Assembly: GCA_948468385.1 (NCBI GenBank)
Contig: CAOKHZ010000028.1
Span: forward strand, 1-57,941
Length of the DNA stretch: 57,941 bases
Origin: an uncultured Faecalicatena sp.
GTDB taxonomy: Bacteria; Bacillota; Clostridia; Lachnospirales; Lachnospiraceae
Reading direction: 5' to 3'
Shown here: in pieces, positions 17,338-25,813 of the stretch
Layout of the letters: each line of letters starts with the position of its first letter
Numbering within the stretch: position 1 is the first letter of the stretch
Made by a program: the position numbers and the translations under genes
Notes under the pieces: generated by a model
Database searches by the model: none
What the model saw: only the letters and a program-made list of their open reading frames with translations
Told to the model about the DNA's origin: nothing

Positions 17338-18372
17338 ATGACAAAATTTAAGTTTTCCGTAGGACCATGGAACGTAAATACCGGGGAGGACGCTTACGGC
17401 CCGGCCACGAGAGAGGTAATTTCGAACGAGGAGAAGTATAAGAAATTTGCCGAGCTGGGATTCTCCGCAGTGCAGTTTCATGATGATGACGCGGTGCCGA
17501 ACATCAATGATTATACGGAAGAGGAAATCAAGGAAAAGGCCAGGGAATTGAAAAAGACGTTGGACAAATATGGCCTGGCGGCCGAATTCGTGGCACCGAG
17601 GCTATGGATGGATCCCCATACGCAGGACGGCGGTTTCATGAGCACGTCGGCAGAGGACAGGGAATACGCGATGTGGAGGGCATATCGTTCGATAGATATT
17701 GCAAATGAGCTGGGATGTGATATGATAGTATTGTGGCTGGCGCGCGAAGGGACGCTTTGCGCGGAGAGCAAGTCCCCGGTATGGGCGACGAAAATGCTGA
17801 TTGAGGCCATCAACAAGATGCTCGCGTACGACCCGAAGATTCGCGTCTGCATCGAGCCGAAGCCGAACGAGCCGATTGACAGGAGCATTTGCGGAACGAT
17901 GGGACATGTGATGGCGATTTCTGCCGCCACTACCGACCCGTCCCGTGTCGGAGGCAATCTGGAGAGCGCGCACGCCGTTTTGGCAGGGCTAGACCCGGCG
18001 CACGAGATTGGTTTCGCCATGGCCATGGGGAAGCTTATGACCGTGCACCTGAATGACCAGAACAGCATTCGTTACGACCAGGACAAGTCCTTTGGCGTGG
18101 AAAACCTGCGTCAGGCTTTCAACCAGGTAAAGGTTCTGAAGGAGAACGGATATGGCGAACATGGCGAGTACGTCGGATTGGACGTGAAGGCGATGCGCAC
18201 GACGAAGCAGGCGGACTGCTACAAGCATCTGGAGAACAGCTTGAACATTTTCAAGGCATTGGAAGAAAAAGTGGATCGTTTTGATTATGATTTCCAGAAG
18301 AAATGCGTGGAGAACCGCGACTTCGAGGCTTTGGAGATGTACGTGATGAATCTTCTGATGGGAATTGACTGA
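17338..18372 (+). CDS. Xylose isomerase-family sugar isomerase
   Basis: A 344-residue TIM-barrel isomerase that keeps the metal and proton-shuttle residues of class I xylose isomerase: AVQFHDDD (catalytic His region), CIEPKPNEP (Glu and Lys), GGNLESAHAVLAG (Glu, His), HLND and RYDQD (two Asp), and LDVKAMRT (Asp). It is shorter than the roughly 390 residues of actinobacterial enzymes. AAAGGAG precedes the ATG at 17338. It begins an operon with a PfkB kinase and a class II aldolase, with no FGGY xylulokinase, so a substrate other than xylose is plausible. The call as an aldose-ketose isomerase is firm; the specific sugar is not. Confidence 0.85.
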   Translation: MTKFKFSVGPWNVNTGEDAYGPATREVISNEEKYKKFAELGFSAVQFHDDDAVPNINDYTEEEIKEKARELKKTLDKYGLAAEFVAPRLWMDPHTQDGGFMSTSAEDREYAMWRAYRSIDIANELGCDMIVLWLAREGTLCAESKSPVWATKMLIEAINKMLAYDPKIRVCIEPKPNEPIDRSICGTMGHVMAISAATTDPSRVGGNLESAHAVLAGLDPAHEIGFAMAMGKLMTVHLNDQNSIRYDQDKSFGVENLRQAFNQVKVLKENGYGEHGEYVGLDVKAMRTTKQADCYKHLENSLNIFKALEEKVDRFDYDFQKKCVENRDFEALEMYVMNLLMGID

Positions 18373-18386
18373 CAAGGTGAAGGAAA

Positions 18387-19556
18387 ATGAGGAAAAAAGT
18401 AATTGCGGCCGGACATATTTGTCTGGATGTCACTCCGGTTTTCCCGGATAAAGAAGTAGAACGGCTGGGGGACTTGCTCCAGCCGGGAAAATTAATTCAC
18501 ATGGAGGGCGCGGACGTTTCCACCGGCGGTTCGGTGGCAAACACCGGGCTTGCCATGAAGCTTTTGGGAGCCGACGTTTCCCTGATGGGAAAAATCGGCG
18601 ACGACGCGTTCGGAAAGATGGTGCAAAGCATTTTTGAAGGATACGGTGCACAAGAAGGACTTTTGGTGGTTCATGGCGAATCCACGTCGTACTCCGTGGT
18701 GTTGGCGGTACCCGGGATTGACCGGGTTTTTCTGCACGACCCGGGGGCGAACGACACGTTTTGCATGGAAGACATTCCCCGGGAGCAGCTTGAGAGGGCG
18801 GCCTTGTTCCATTTTGGGTACCCGCCGTTGATGAAAAAAATGTACGAGGATGACGGAGCGGAGCTTGTGAATATTTTCCGCCGCGTCAAGGAATCCAAAG
18901 TGGCGACATCGCTTGATTTTGCCGCCATTGATCCGGCATCGGAAGCCGGGGCGGCCGATTGGGAAAAAATCTTGGAACAATTGCTCCCATACGTGGACTT
19001 TTTCGTGCCGAGCGTGGAAGAGTTGTGTTACATGCTTGACCGCGAGCGGTTCGCCGAGTGGCAGGAGCGGGCCGGGGGACGCGACATTACGGAAATCCTC
19101 GACATTGAAAAGGACGTTCGCCCGCTGGCCGAACAGTGCATGAGCTTTGGAGCCAAGGTGTTGCTGATAAAATGTGGCGCGCCGGGAATGTATTACCGCA
19201 CGGCGGGCAAAAACGCTTTGCGGAAAATCAGTGGTCGGGTGGAACTCGACGTGGGAGCCTGGGCTGACAAGGAAGGGTTTGAAACGAGTTATGTCCCGGA
19301 ACGGGTGTTGTCGGGAACCGGAGCCGGGGACACGAGCATCGCGGCCTTCTTGACGGCGGTTCTGGAAGGGTATCCGCCGGAGGAATGCATGCACTTGGCG
19401 ACAGCCACCGGGGCTTGCTGCGTGGCGGCTTATGATGCTTTGAGCGGCCTAAAAAGCTTTGATGAGTTGAAAGCGAAAATTGCAGCCGGGTGGCCGAAAG
19501 CAACTGGCATTGAACGCTTAAAGGAGGATTTGAACCATGTTGGTAAATATGAATGA
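18387..19556 (+). CDS. PfkB (ribokinase) family carbohydrate kinase
   Basis: A 389-residue sugar kinase. N-terminal substrate lid and sugar site: AAGHICLDVTPVFP and STGGSVANTGLAMKLLGADV (about 45-64). The ATP and anion-hole motif is LSGTGAGDTSIAAFL (about 309-323), with the catalytic Asp in GAGD. An insert near residues 220-245 (RFAEWQERAGGRDITEILD) lengthens it beyond a standard ribokinase. It starts 14 bp after the isomerase stop and overlaps the aldolase gene by 20 bp, so it is translationally linked. It likely phosphorylates the ketose made upstream. Its last codons carry a short repeat shared with the arg operon (see findings). Confidence 0.9.
   Translation: MRKKVIAAGHICLDVTPVFPDKEVERLGDLLQPGKLIHMEGADVSTGGSVANTGLAMKLLGADVSLMGKIGDDAFGKMVQSIFEGYGAQEGLLVVHGESTSYSVVLAVPGIDRVFLHDPGANDTFCMEDIPREQLERAALFHFGYPPLMKKMYEDDGAELVNIFRRVKESKVATSLDFAAIDPASEAGAADWEKILEQLLPYVDFFVPSVEELCYMLDRERFAEWQERAGGRDITEILDIEKDVRPLAEQCMSFGAKVLLIKCGAPGMYYRTAGKNALRKISGRVELDVGAWADKEGFETSYVPERVLSGTGAGDTSIAAFLTAVLEGYPPEECMHLATATGACCVAAYDALSGLKSFDELKAKIAAGWPKATGIERLKEDLNHVGKYE
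19494..19520 (+). repeat. Operon-internal repeat motif, copy 1
   Basis: 27 bases in the last codons of the PfkB gene that match 34938-34964 at 24 of 27 positions. The shared core is GCARCTGGCATTGAACGCTT. The copy lies directly before the AAAGGAGG ribosome binding site of the aldolase gene. Confidence 0.7.
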
Positions 19557-20490
19557 CGTACTGTATCCTGCAAAGAGGAACCATTATGGCGTCGGCTTGT
19601 TCAACGCGGTCAATCTGGAATTGGCTCGCGGCATCATCGGAGCGGCGGAAGCGACGCGGTCGCCGGTCATCATGGGCACGGCAGAAGTGCTGTTTCCATA
19701 CGGGCCTTTGGAGGAAGTGTCTTATTACCTGATTCCGATGGCGAAGAAGGCAAACGTGCCGGTCGTGGTTCACTTGGATCATGGCCTTCGAAAAGAGACT
19801 TGCCTGAAGGCGTTGGAGCTTGGCTTTACCTCCATCATGTATGACTGCTCCACGGATTCTTATGAGGACAACGTGCGCAAGGTGAAGGAGATGGCGGACA
19901 TCGCGCATTCTTATGGCGCGACGATCGAGGGCGAGCTGGGGCATGTCGGCGACAACGAGGGTTCTGCCGAAGGTTCTGACCAGATGGCGGATCCGTCCAA
20001 GTTTTACACGGATCCGAAGATGGCCAGGGATTTCGTGGGCAAGACGGGCGTGGACGCGCTGGCAATCGCGGTCGGCACGGCGCATGGAGCCTACAAGCTA
20101 CCGCCGAAGCTGGATTTCGAACGGATTCGTACGATTGCGAACACGGTCAGCGTGCCGCTCGTTCTGCACGGCGGATCCGGCCTTACGAACCAAGATTTCA
20201 AGCGTGCGATTGCCGAGGGCATCAGCAAGGTGAACATTTTCACCGACATCAATATCGCGGCGGTGGAAGCGGAATTTAAGAGGTTCACGAACATGAACAA
20301 GGGAATCATAGACTTGATTCCGGCGGCGGTCGAGGCGGTGAAGCAGGAGACGGAAAAGAAGATGCGGCTGTTTTCAAGCGATGGAAAGGCGGCGTTCACA
20401 AAAAAGGACGCGTCTTCCATGAACCAAGCCGAGTTGGAGAAATTGGTCGAGCTGGTGACGGTGCAGGTGAAGAAAGCGTTGGAGAGCTGA
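19537..20490 (+). CDS. Class II fructose-bisphosphate aldolase family protein
   Basis: A 317-residue zinc-dependent aldolase of the FbaA/GatY/KbaY group. It has FNAVNLELARGIIGAAE at the N-terminus, the zinc site VVVHLDHG (about 81-88), EGELGHVG, AVGTAHGAYK and the phosphate site VLHGGSGL, then NIFTDINIA. AAAGGAGG precedes the ATG, which lies inside the end of the kinase gene. It presumably cleaves the kinase product into dihydroxyacetone phosphate and an aldehyde. Sequence alone does not separate fructose-1,6-bisphosphate from tagatose or other ketose-phosphate activity; the neighbours favour a dedicated catabolic role over glycolysis. Confidence 0.93.
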   Translation: MLVNMNDVLYPAKRNHYGVGLFNAVNLELARGIIGAAEATRSPVIMGTAEVLFPYGPLEEVSYYLIPMAKKANVPVVVHLDHGLRKETCLKALELGFTSIMYDCSTDSYEDNVRKVKEMADIAHSYGATIEGELGHVGDNEGSAEGSDQMADPSKFYTDPKMARDFVGKTGVDALAIAVGTAHGAYKLPPKLDFERIRTIANTVSVPLVLHGGSGLTNQDFKRAIAEGISKVNIFTDINIAAVEAEFKRFTNMNKGIIDLIPAAVEAVKQETEKKMRLFSSDGKAAFTKKDASSMNQAELEKLVELVTVQVKKALES

Positions 20491-20495
20491 CATTG

Positions 20496-20587
20496 GCAAA
20501 AAAATAGCGTCCATGGGATTTCATAGGCGGTATTTTTTGCAGAAAACCGGGCTCGGTGTACGGATGCGTGTTGTCATCCCTACACCG
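20496..20587. terminator. Two consecutive hairpins between convergent genes
   Basis: First hairpin: GCAAAAAAATA (20496-20506) with TATTTTTTGC (20531-20540). Second: CGGTGTACGGATG (20554-20566) with CATCCCTACACCG (20575-20587). The first has U-rich 3' arm character and probably ends the isomerase-kinase-aldolase operon. Confidence 0.65.
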
Positions 20588-20635
20588 ATGCCATTGACAC
20601 TTATGAGCTACGAATCATATTTTTATTTGTCCGAG

Positions 20636-21406
20636 TCATTCCCCGAATCCGAGTATGCCCGAGAAGTTAACCGCGAAAACGTCTTCCACTTCCGGCAACA
20701 TCAAGGCGGTGACATCGTCAAACTCGGCCGCGTGAAATTCGATTTCGGCGCACATGTAGGCGGCGCCGTTGTCGCGGATGTCCGTGTACAAAAAGGTGAT
20801 GACCGGATTCTCGTTTTCATCCAGATAAGCCACGGGGCAGATTGCCAGCGTGTCATTGTCGTAGGAGGTGATTTCATCTGCCTCAGGAGAAAGATTGCGG
20901 TCTTCGAGCTGCTGAAGGTAGGTTTGCCTTAGCGTTTCATTGGCGTCAGTCGCGCCGGAGGCCTCCGCCATGTGCAGGCGGATGCTGATGCCGTGTGCCT
21001 TTCCCTGCAACGAGTCCGTGCGCTCTTGCACGTAATTTTCTTCGTATGGGACATAGCCGTCCCGTACCATGTCGGGGCGGAACAAGTCTTGATAGTAGCC
21101 CAACGCCATGTACTCGTATTCCGGGGCTTTTCCGTATAGACTTTGCAGACTTGCCAGAACGGCGTCGTCAGAAACGTTCGTGTTTCCAGCCATGTTGGAG
21201 TCGTCTGAATTGTTGGTGGCATCAGCCTTGTCCGTGTCGTCAGCTTTGTCCGCGTTCTCTTTCTTGTCCGTGGCATCGGAGTCGTCAGACTGCGTGGTGG
21301 AAGGGGTGCTTCCCGACGGGGAAGGTGCCTTGCCGACCTTGTCCGTGCAGGCCGTCATGGATAAAATCAAACCGAGTGTCAAAAGGAATAGCAATAACTT
21401 TTTCAT
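20636..21406 (-). CDS. Lipoprotein of unknown function
   Basis: A 256-residue exported lipoprotein: signal peptide MKKLLLFLLTLGLILSMTAC with the lipidated Cys at residue 20, then about 55 residues of Ser/Thr/Asp/Lys-rich linker (DKADDTDKADATNNSDDSN), then a globular domain rich in acidic and aromatic residues. The domain begins at about residue 80 (LASLQSLYGKAPEYEYMALGYYQDL) and ends with FDDVTALMLPEVEDVFAVNFSG. I do not recognise the domain. AAGGGAG precedes the ATG at 21406. It faces the aldolase operon and diverges from the GH43 gene. Confidence 0.75.
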   Translation of the reverse strand: MKKLLLFLLTLGLILSMTACTDKVGKAPSPSGSTPSTTQSDDSDATDKKENADKADDTDKADATNNSDDSNMAGNTNVSDDAVLASLQSLYGKAPEYEYMALGYYQDLFRPDMVRDGYVPYEENYVQERTDSLQGKAHGISIRLHMAEASGATDANETLRQTYLQQLEDRNLSPEADEITSYDNDTLAICPVAYLDENENPVITFLYTDIRDNGAAYMCAEIEFHAAEFDDVTALMLPEVEDVFAVNFSGILGFGE

Positions 21407-21447
21407 AACCAATTCTCCCTTGTCGTTTTTTCATTGTTCCATGATTA

Positions 21448-21476
21448 ACCATAGCATAGAAAGGCTTTGTACGCAA
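21448..21476 (-). promoter_or_regulatory. Possible promoter of the lipoprotein gene
   Basis: On the minus strand TTGCGT (21476-21471), a 17-bp spacer and TATGGT (21453-21448), 42 bases before the start codon. Confidence 0.4.
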
Positions 21477-21606
21477 GATGAAATTACAGTTAATAATCGT
21501 ATTTTTAACAAGAGAAAATTACAATAAAAAAACGTATTTTGAAATACAAGGGATGAAAAATGCACTATCATTATCAATGTTAAAAAAGAAAAGTCAGGAG
21601 GATACC

Positions 21607-22938
21607 ATGAAACAATTTGAAAATTGCAGAAATCCGGTTTTGCCTCCGTCGATTTGCATCGCTGACGGGGAGGCACACGTATTTTTGGACGGTCTGTACG
21701 TGTTTGGAAGTTGGGATCAATATTCGGACGATTATTGTAGCGAGGAGTACCTTGTCGTGTCCACGAAGGATATGAGAAACTGGATCGTCTATGACAAGTC
21801 GCTTGACGGGCGGGAGATTCCATGGATAACGGAGGGAAAAAAGACGTATTATGTCACGGACATGAACTTGCATGACCCGGCTCCGTTTTTTAAAAACATG
21901 GTGGAAGAGATTCAAAAGAAGTTGCCGAAAGAAATGCAGACTCCAATCGCTTCGGTTCCCAAGGAAGAACTCCCGGAATTTATTGATTTTGGACAATACG
22001 CGCAAAATCCGCACATGTTGTACGCGCCAGATTGTATCTATAAGGATGGGAAATATTATCTCTATTTTTGCACGAGCGGCAATCTGGAAGGCGTTGCCGT
22101 TTCAGACAAGCCCGAGGGACCTTATAAAGACCCGGTGCAGCTTCCGTGCGCGGGAATCGACCCGGCCGTCTTCATTGACGATGATGGAAAGGCGTATTAT
22201 TATTGGGGGCAATTTCGCGCGTCCGGCGTGGAACTGAACCCCGACATGGTTTCCTTTAACGAGGAAAATATTGTCCGTAGGATTGTGACGGAGGAAGGGC
22301 ATGGTTTCCACGAGGGGAGCTCCATGCGTAAACGAGATGGCATTTATTATTATGTGTATCCATGTATCTACCGAGACAACAAGCCGACGTGTCTGGCCTA
22401 TGCCACGTCCGGGAACCCGCTCGGGCCGTTTACCTATCGGGGCGTCATTATTGACAACGCGAAATGTGACCCGCAGTCTTGGAACATTCATGGTAGCATC
22501 GAATGTTTCGAAGGGCGGTGGTACGTGTTCTACCATCGGTCGTCGAAAAATGGCAAGTTTTCACGTCGGTTGTGCGTGGAGCCGATTTATTTTAACGAGG
22601 ACGGCACGATTGACGAGGTGAAGATGACCTCGATTGGCGCGGGAGAACCATTTGTCATGGACGAGGTGATACAAGGGTGGCGCGCTTGTGAGGTGGATGG
22701 CGGAGCTTATGTGACGGATTACGACCTCGTGATGAAGGATAAAAGCTCGGCGGTCATTCGTTATGTGAAAATAGACGCGCCCGTGAAGTCGGTGCGGGTG
22801 GAGAAGGATGGCGATGGAACGGTTGAAGTACGAATTGCGGGGAAGGATTGGCGAGAGGCCGGGAATGGCGTTGCCGAGGTCGAGCTGAGATGTACGGGGG
22901 ACGCGGTGGTACGTTCGATAACGATTGAAAAAGGATAG
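21607..22938 (+). CDS. Glycoside hydrolase family 43 protein
   Basis: A 443-residue five-bladed beta-propeller glycosidase of the GH43 type (arabinofuranosidase/xylosidase class). Family strands seen: DGLYVFGSWDQYSDDY, YAPDCIYKDGKYYLYFC (about 137-153), IDPAVFIDDDGKAYYYWG (about 190-207), HEGSSMRKRDGIYYYVY (Glu, general acid region) and SIECFEGRWYVFYHRSS. A C-terminal 90-residue beta-sandwich-like part (VIQGWRACEVDGG to the end) follows. No signal peptide is present, so it acts inside the cell on imported oligosaccharides. AGGAGG lies before the ATG at 21607. It is followed by a terminator and by two convergent AraC genes, which may control it. Confidence 0.9.
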   Translation: MKQFENCRNPVLPPSICIADGEAHVFLDGLYVFGSWDQYSDDYCSEEYLVVSTKDMRNWIVYDKSLDGREIPWITEGKKTYYVTDMNLHDPAPFFKNMVEEIQKKLPKEMQTPIASVPKEELPEFIDFGQYAQNPHMLYAPDCIYKDGKYYLYFCTSGNLEGVAVSDKPEGPYKDPVQLPCAGIDPAVFIDDDGKAYYYWGQFRASGVELNPDMVSFNEENIVRRIVTEEGHGFHEGSSMRKRDGIYYYVYPCIYRDNKPTCLAYATSGNPLGPFTYRGVIIDNAKCDPQSWNIHGSIECFEGRWYVFYHRSSKNGKFSRRLCVEPIYFNEDGTIDEVKMTSIGAGEPFVMDEVIQGWRACEVDGGAYVTDYDLVMKDKSSAVIRYVKIDAPVKSVRVEKDGDGTVEVRIAGKDWREAGNGVAEVELRCTGDAVVRSITIEKG

Positions 22939-22955
22939 GAAAGGCTTAGACAAGG

Positions 22956-23003
22956 AAAGAGGCGGCGTGACGTTTGATTTCACGCTGCCTCTTTTGTCGT
23001 TTT
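22956..23003. terminator. Terminator after the GH43 gene
   Basis: AAAGAGGCGGCGTGA (22956-22970) pairs with TCACGCTGCCTCTTT (22980-22994), followed by TGTCGTTTTTTT. It lies between convergent genes. Confidence 0.85.
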
Positions 23004-23019
23004 TTTCCTGCCGCGCGTG

Positions 23020-24207
23020 TCAAAGGTTCTGTCGGTATTCCGTCGGCGTCGTCCCGGTCATTTTATGGAAAATCGAGGTGAAATGACTGGGCGAGGAAAA
23101 CTGGAGTTTTTCGCTGATTTCCAACACGCTGATGCGCGGGTCGGTAAGAAGCATTTGCGCGTAGGCAATCCGTTTCTTCAAGATGTACTGGGTAATGCCG
23201 GTCTTAGTTTCTTCTTTAAATCGCCGGGTCAGATAGTATTTCGTGTAGCCTAATTCCTGGGCGAGGACGTCCAGATCAATTTTTTCCGTCAAATGCGTGT
23301 CAAGGTAATCCATGCATTTGCGAACGAGGGCGTTGCGCACGGGTTGTTGCTTGGCGTCATGGACGCGGCGGACAAAATCCTTGTACATCGTGAAGCCAAT
23401 TTGCTGAAGCTCCGGGATGGCGGTGGCCGCCTCAAGAGCCTGGATGTAATGATCGCTGCACGCGTAAGCGTTTTCCGGCGAATAGCCGCCTCGGATGGCG
23501 GCACGGGTGACGAGAGCCGTATAGACAATCATCTCGTCTTGAATCTGCCGTAGCGGATTGCCAGGAGACATGAGGCCGCATTGTACGAGTCCGGAGGGAG
23601 TCGGTAAATCATTCAGGTTCCCGTCTTCCACGCTTTTTAATATTAGACATTCGTATTGGTAGGAATTGTGTTGAACCATGTCCTTCGACGGTTCGGGGAG
23701 TTCGTCGTTTTCAAGTGGAAGCTGGTAGGCGACCTCTGATAACGCGATGACGTTTCCGGTCAGGGCATAGTAAAACTGGCAGGCGTAGTGGTTAAAAAAG
23801 AGCGGTGGAATGACGGGGATGTGCTCTAAAAGGTGGAACACGATTCGTTTTGCCTGCACGGACGTGTTCATGGCATCCATTTTTTCTTTCATAAAGTTTT
23901 CCGACGTGTGGGAGGCGCAGACCGGGCCGACGAGGTAGATGGATTCCAATGCCGAACCAGAATATGCGGGAACCACGAACCATAAGAATGACAACCCGTC
24001 GTAAAGAGAAAGTGGTTTGTCATTTTTCGCGACGTACTGCTTCATATAGTCAAAACAGTCGCTAAGTATGAATATGTCTTTCAGATGCTCTCCCATGGGA
24101 CAGTTGTGGGACAAAAGTTCCATGTCGCGGGAAAAATGCCAGGTATAAAGAGAGTCCGTCTTTAAAAATAGTTCTTTTATATAATCCAGCTTGTCGTTTT
24201 GATTCAT
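23020..24207 (-). CDS. AraC family regulator, large N-terminal sensor (first of two relatives)
   Basis: A 395-residue regulator: about 280 residues of sensory region without membrane segments, then a two-motif AraC DNA-binding domain (IDLDVLAQELGYTKYYLTRRF, and ISEKLQFSSPSHFTSIFHKMTGTTPTEYR). The sensor holds the block VYTALVTRAAIRGGYSPENAY, which is mirrored in the neighbour as ITTTLSTRAAIDGGLDHDTAY, so the two genes are relatives with the same layout. Such regulators in Lachnospiraceae often sit beside sugar uptake or glycosidase genes; here GH43 lies on one side and a solute-binding protein beyond the second regulator. The ligand is unknown. Confidence 0.88.
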   Translation of the reverse strand: MNQNDKLDYIKELFLKTDSLYTWHFSRDMELLSHNCPMGEHLKDIFILSDCFDYMKQYVAKNDKPLSLYDGLSFLWFVVPAYSGSALESIYLVGPVCASHTSENFMKEKMDAMNTSVQAKRIVFHLLEHIPVIPPLFFNHYACQFYYALTGNVIALSEVAYQLPLENDELPEPSKDMVQHNSYQYECLILKSVEDGNLNDLPTPSGLVQCGLMSPGNPLRQIQDEMIVYTALVTRAAIRGGYSPENAYACSDHYIQALEAATAIPELQQIGFTMYKDFVRRVHDAKQQPVRNALVRKCMDYLDTHLTEKIDLDVLAQELGYTKYYLTRRFKEETKTGITQYILKKRIAYAQMLLTDPRISVLEISEKLQFSSPSHFTSIFHKMTGTTPTEYRQNL

Positions 24208-24344
24208 GATGTTCCCCTATTCTGATGAAAAATAGTCTATATGAAAAATGCCGATTTCACTTTATCATTTCACCAAGTATAGCATCTTGCTATCAAAAAT
24301 TCAAGAAAAATGTTAAATAATTGTAAAACGTGTTAAAAAGAAGG

Positions 24345-24381
24345 TTACTTTTCACGGGGCTGTGCGCCCTGCCGCACGGCC
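24345..24381 (-). repeat. 37-bp dispersed repeat at the end of an AraC gene (copy A)
   Basis: Matches the reverse complement of 45854-45890 at 34 of 37 positions. It includes the stop codon of the AraC gene at 24345-24347 and about its last eleven codons, and holds the small hairpin GTGCG-GCAGGG-CGCAC. Confidence 0.75.
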
Positions 24382-25589
24382 GCATCGGTGTGGCGCTGAA
24401 TTGTATCGTCCTTCCGATACCGCATTGGAGTCATGCCGAATTGCTTTTTGAACGTGGTCTGGAAATGGCTCTGGCTGCAAAAGCACAAGTAATTGCTGAT
24501 GACGCTGATGGGCTTGTCCGTGTATTGCAGAAGTTTCCTTGCCTCTTCCAGCTTGCATCGGAGGATGAACTCCCCGATGGAGAAGCCCATTTCCCGTTTG
24601 AAATACGTTGAAAAATAGGAGCGGCTGAAGCCAACGTAATCAGCCACGTCATCAACCGTGACATGTTGGTTCGTGTTCTGTTGGATAAAACGAATCGCCT
24701 TTTGCATGCGGTCGTCGGACGAGGTGGGAAGTTTTGCCTCATATACCTTTTGGGCAAAGGTATAACCGATTTTTGATAATAACTCATAAAGACCGTCCAC
24801 GTTTTGCATTTGTTCGGCCATTTGTATGAGACGGTCCGAGAGCTGGTAGGCGGTGTCGTGGTCGAGCCCCCCGTCAATTGCCGCTCGGGTGGACAATGTG
24901 GTGGTGATAATGATGTTGTTTTTTAAGTTCCTAAGGGCAGTGGGACCGGTGGTTCCGGCGTGATATTGCGAGTCGTTGAGCTTGAGTTCATTGAAACCAT
25001 CAGGATTTCCGGTGCGTATCAGGTTCATGACGACGGATTCGATTTCGTAGGAATTATTATATAGGTATTCTTCTTTTTTCTGATAGATATCTTCCGCTAT
25101 ATGCGTGGAAAACAGAGGCTCGAGGGACTCAAACGGCAGGAAGTCCTGCAAGGAAAGCTTCTCATCGTGCAGGCAATAATTGAGGAAAAGCAGTTTGTTG
25201 ATAAACGCGCCCAGCGAAATCTGAGGGATTTTCCATAAAAAATTGCGAAAGGGTTCCCGCGCCTCTCGGGGAACGAGGTAGTCCTTGTATAGCTGGCGCA
25301 GCTCGGTTTCCAGAAAAGGAAAATTACTGAACGGCCCCCAAATAAGGAAAGCGGATGCAGGTCGCTCAAGGCGCAGGCCGCCATAGTAGGTGCCATAATC
25401 CGTGGCGCAGTGAAAGATGCGTTCATTGGATGAAAATAGGATGTCCAAATATTTTTTTGGCGGAGAGGTGAGGGGCGTTTGTCTTGGCATGCAAAATACA
25501 AGGCGGCTTTCTTTGTATAAATAAACTGGAACATTGAAATCAGGATAGTGCATTTCTAAAAAATCTGGAAGATTGTAGTTGTCAGTCAT
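24345..25589 (-). CDS. AraC family regulator, large N-terminal sensor (second of two relatives)
   Basis: A 414-residue regulator of the same build as its neighbour. The sensor covers about residues 1-300. The DNA-binding domain has VTVDDVADYVGFSRSYFSTYF and ISNYLCFCSQSHFQTTFKKQFGMTPMRYRK in two halves, each within the family pattern. The tail after MRYRK (AAVRQGAQPREK) is unusually basic and is encoded by a dispersed 37-bp repeat, so it is probably an add-on rather than part of the fold. GGAGAG precedes the ATG at 25589. It diverges from the solute-binding lipoprotein gene, whose transcription it most likely controls. Confidence 0.88.
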   Translation of the reverse strand: MTDNYNLPDFLEMHYPDFNVPVYLYKESRLVFCMPRQTPLTSPPKKYLDILFSSNERIFHCATDYGTYYGGLRLERPASAFLIWGPFSNFPFLETELRQLYKDYLVPREAREPFRNFLWKIPQISLGAFINKLLFLNYCLHDEKLSLQDFLPFESLEPLFSTHIAEDIYQKKEEYLYNNSYEIESVVMNLIRTGNPDGFNELKLNDSQYHAGTTGPTALRNLKNNIIITTTLSTRAAIDGGLDHDTAYQLSDRLIQMAEQMQNVDGLYELLSKIGYTFAQKVYEAKLPTSSDDRMQKAIRFIQQNTNQHVTVDDVADYVGFSRSYFSTYFKREMGFSIGEFILRCKLEEARKLLQYTDKPISVISNYLCFCSQSHFQTTFKKQFGMTPMRYRKDDTIQRHTDAAVRQGAQPREK

Positions 25590-25813
25590 AAAACTCTCCT
25601 TTTCGCGCGGTGTTTTTCTATAATCCCATTATAAATCTATTTGTCGGGAAAGAAAAGTATAAAAACATAAAAAGGAGAACGAATATGAAATATTTTGGCA
25701 TTCCGACACACTAAAATAAAAATGTAAAATGACAAGCTCTTGATAGAGGTCTAGGAAGTATAAGACAAGAAGTTTTCAAGAGGACGGACAATATCAAAGG
25801 AGGACGAAGATTT

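Noticed and set aside
17338-18372. Naming the isomerase xylA
   Set aside because: It is shorter than xylose isomerases and lies with a PfkB kinase and aldolase rather than xylulokinase; the substrate is not shown.
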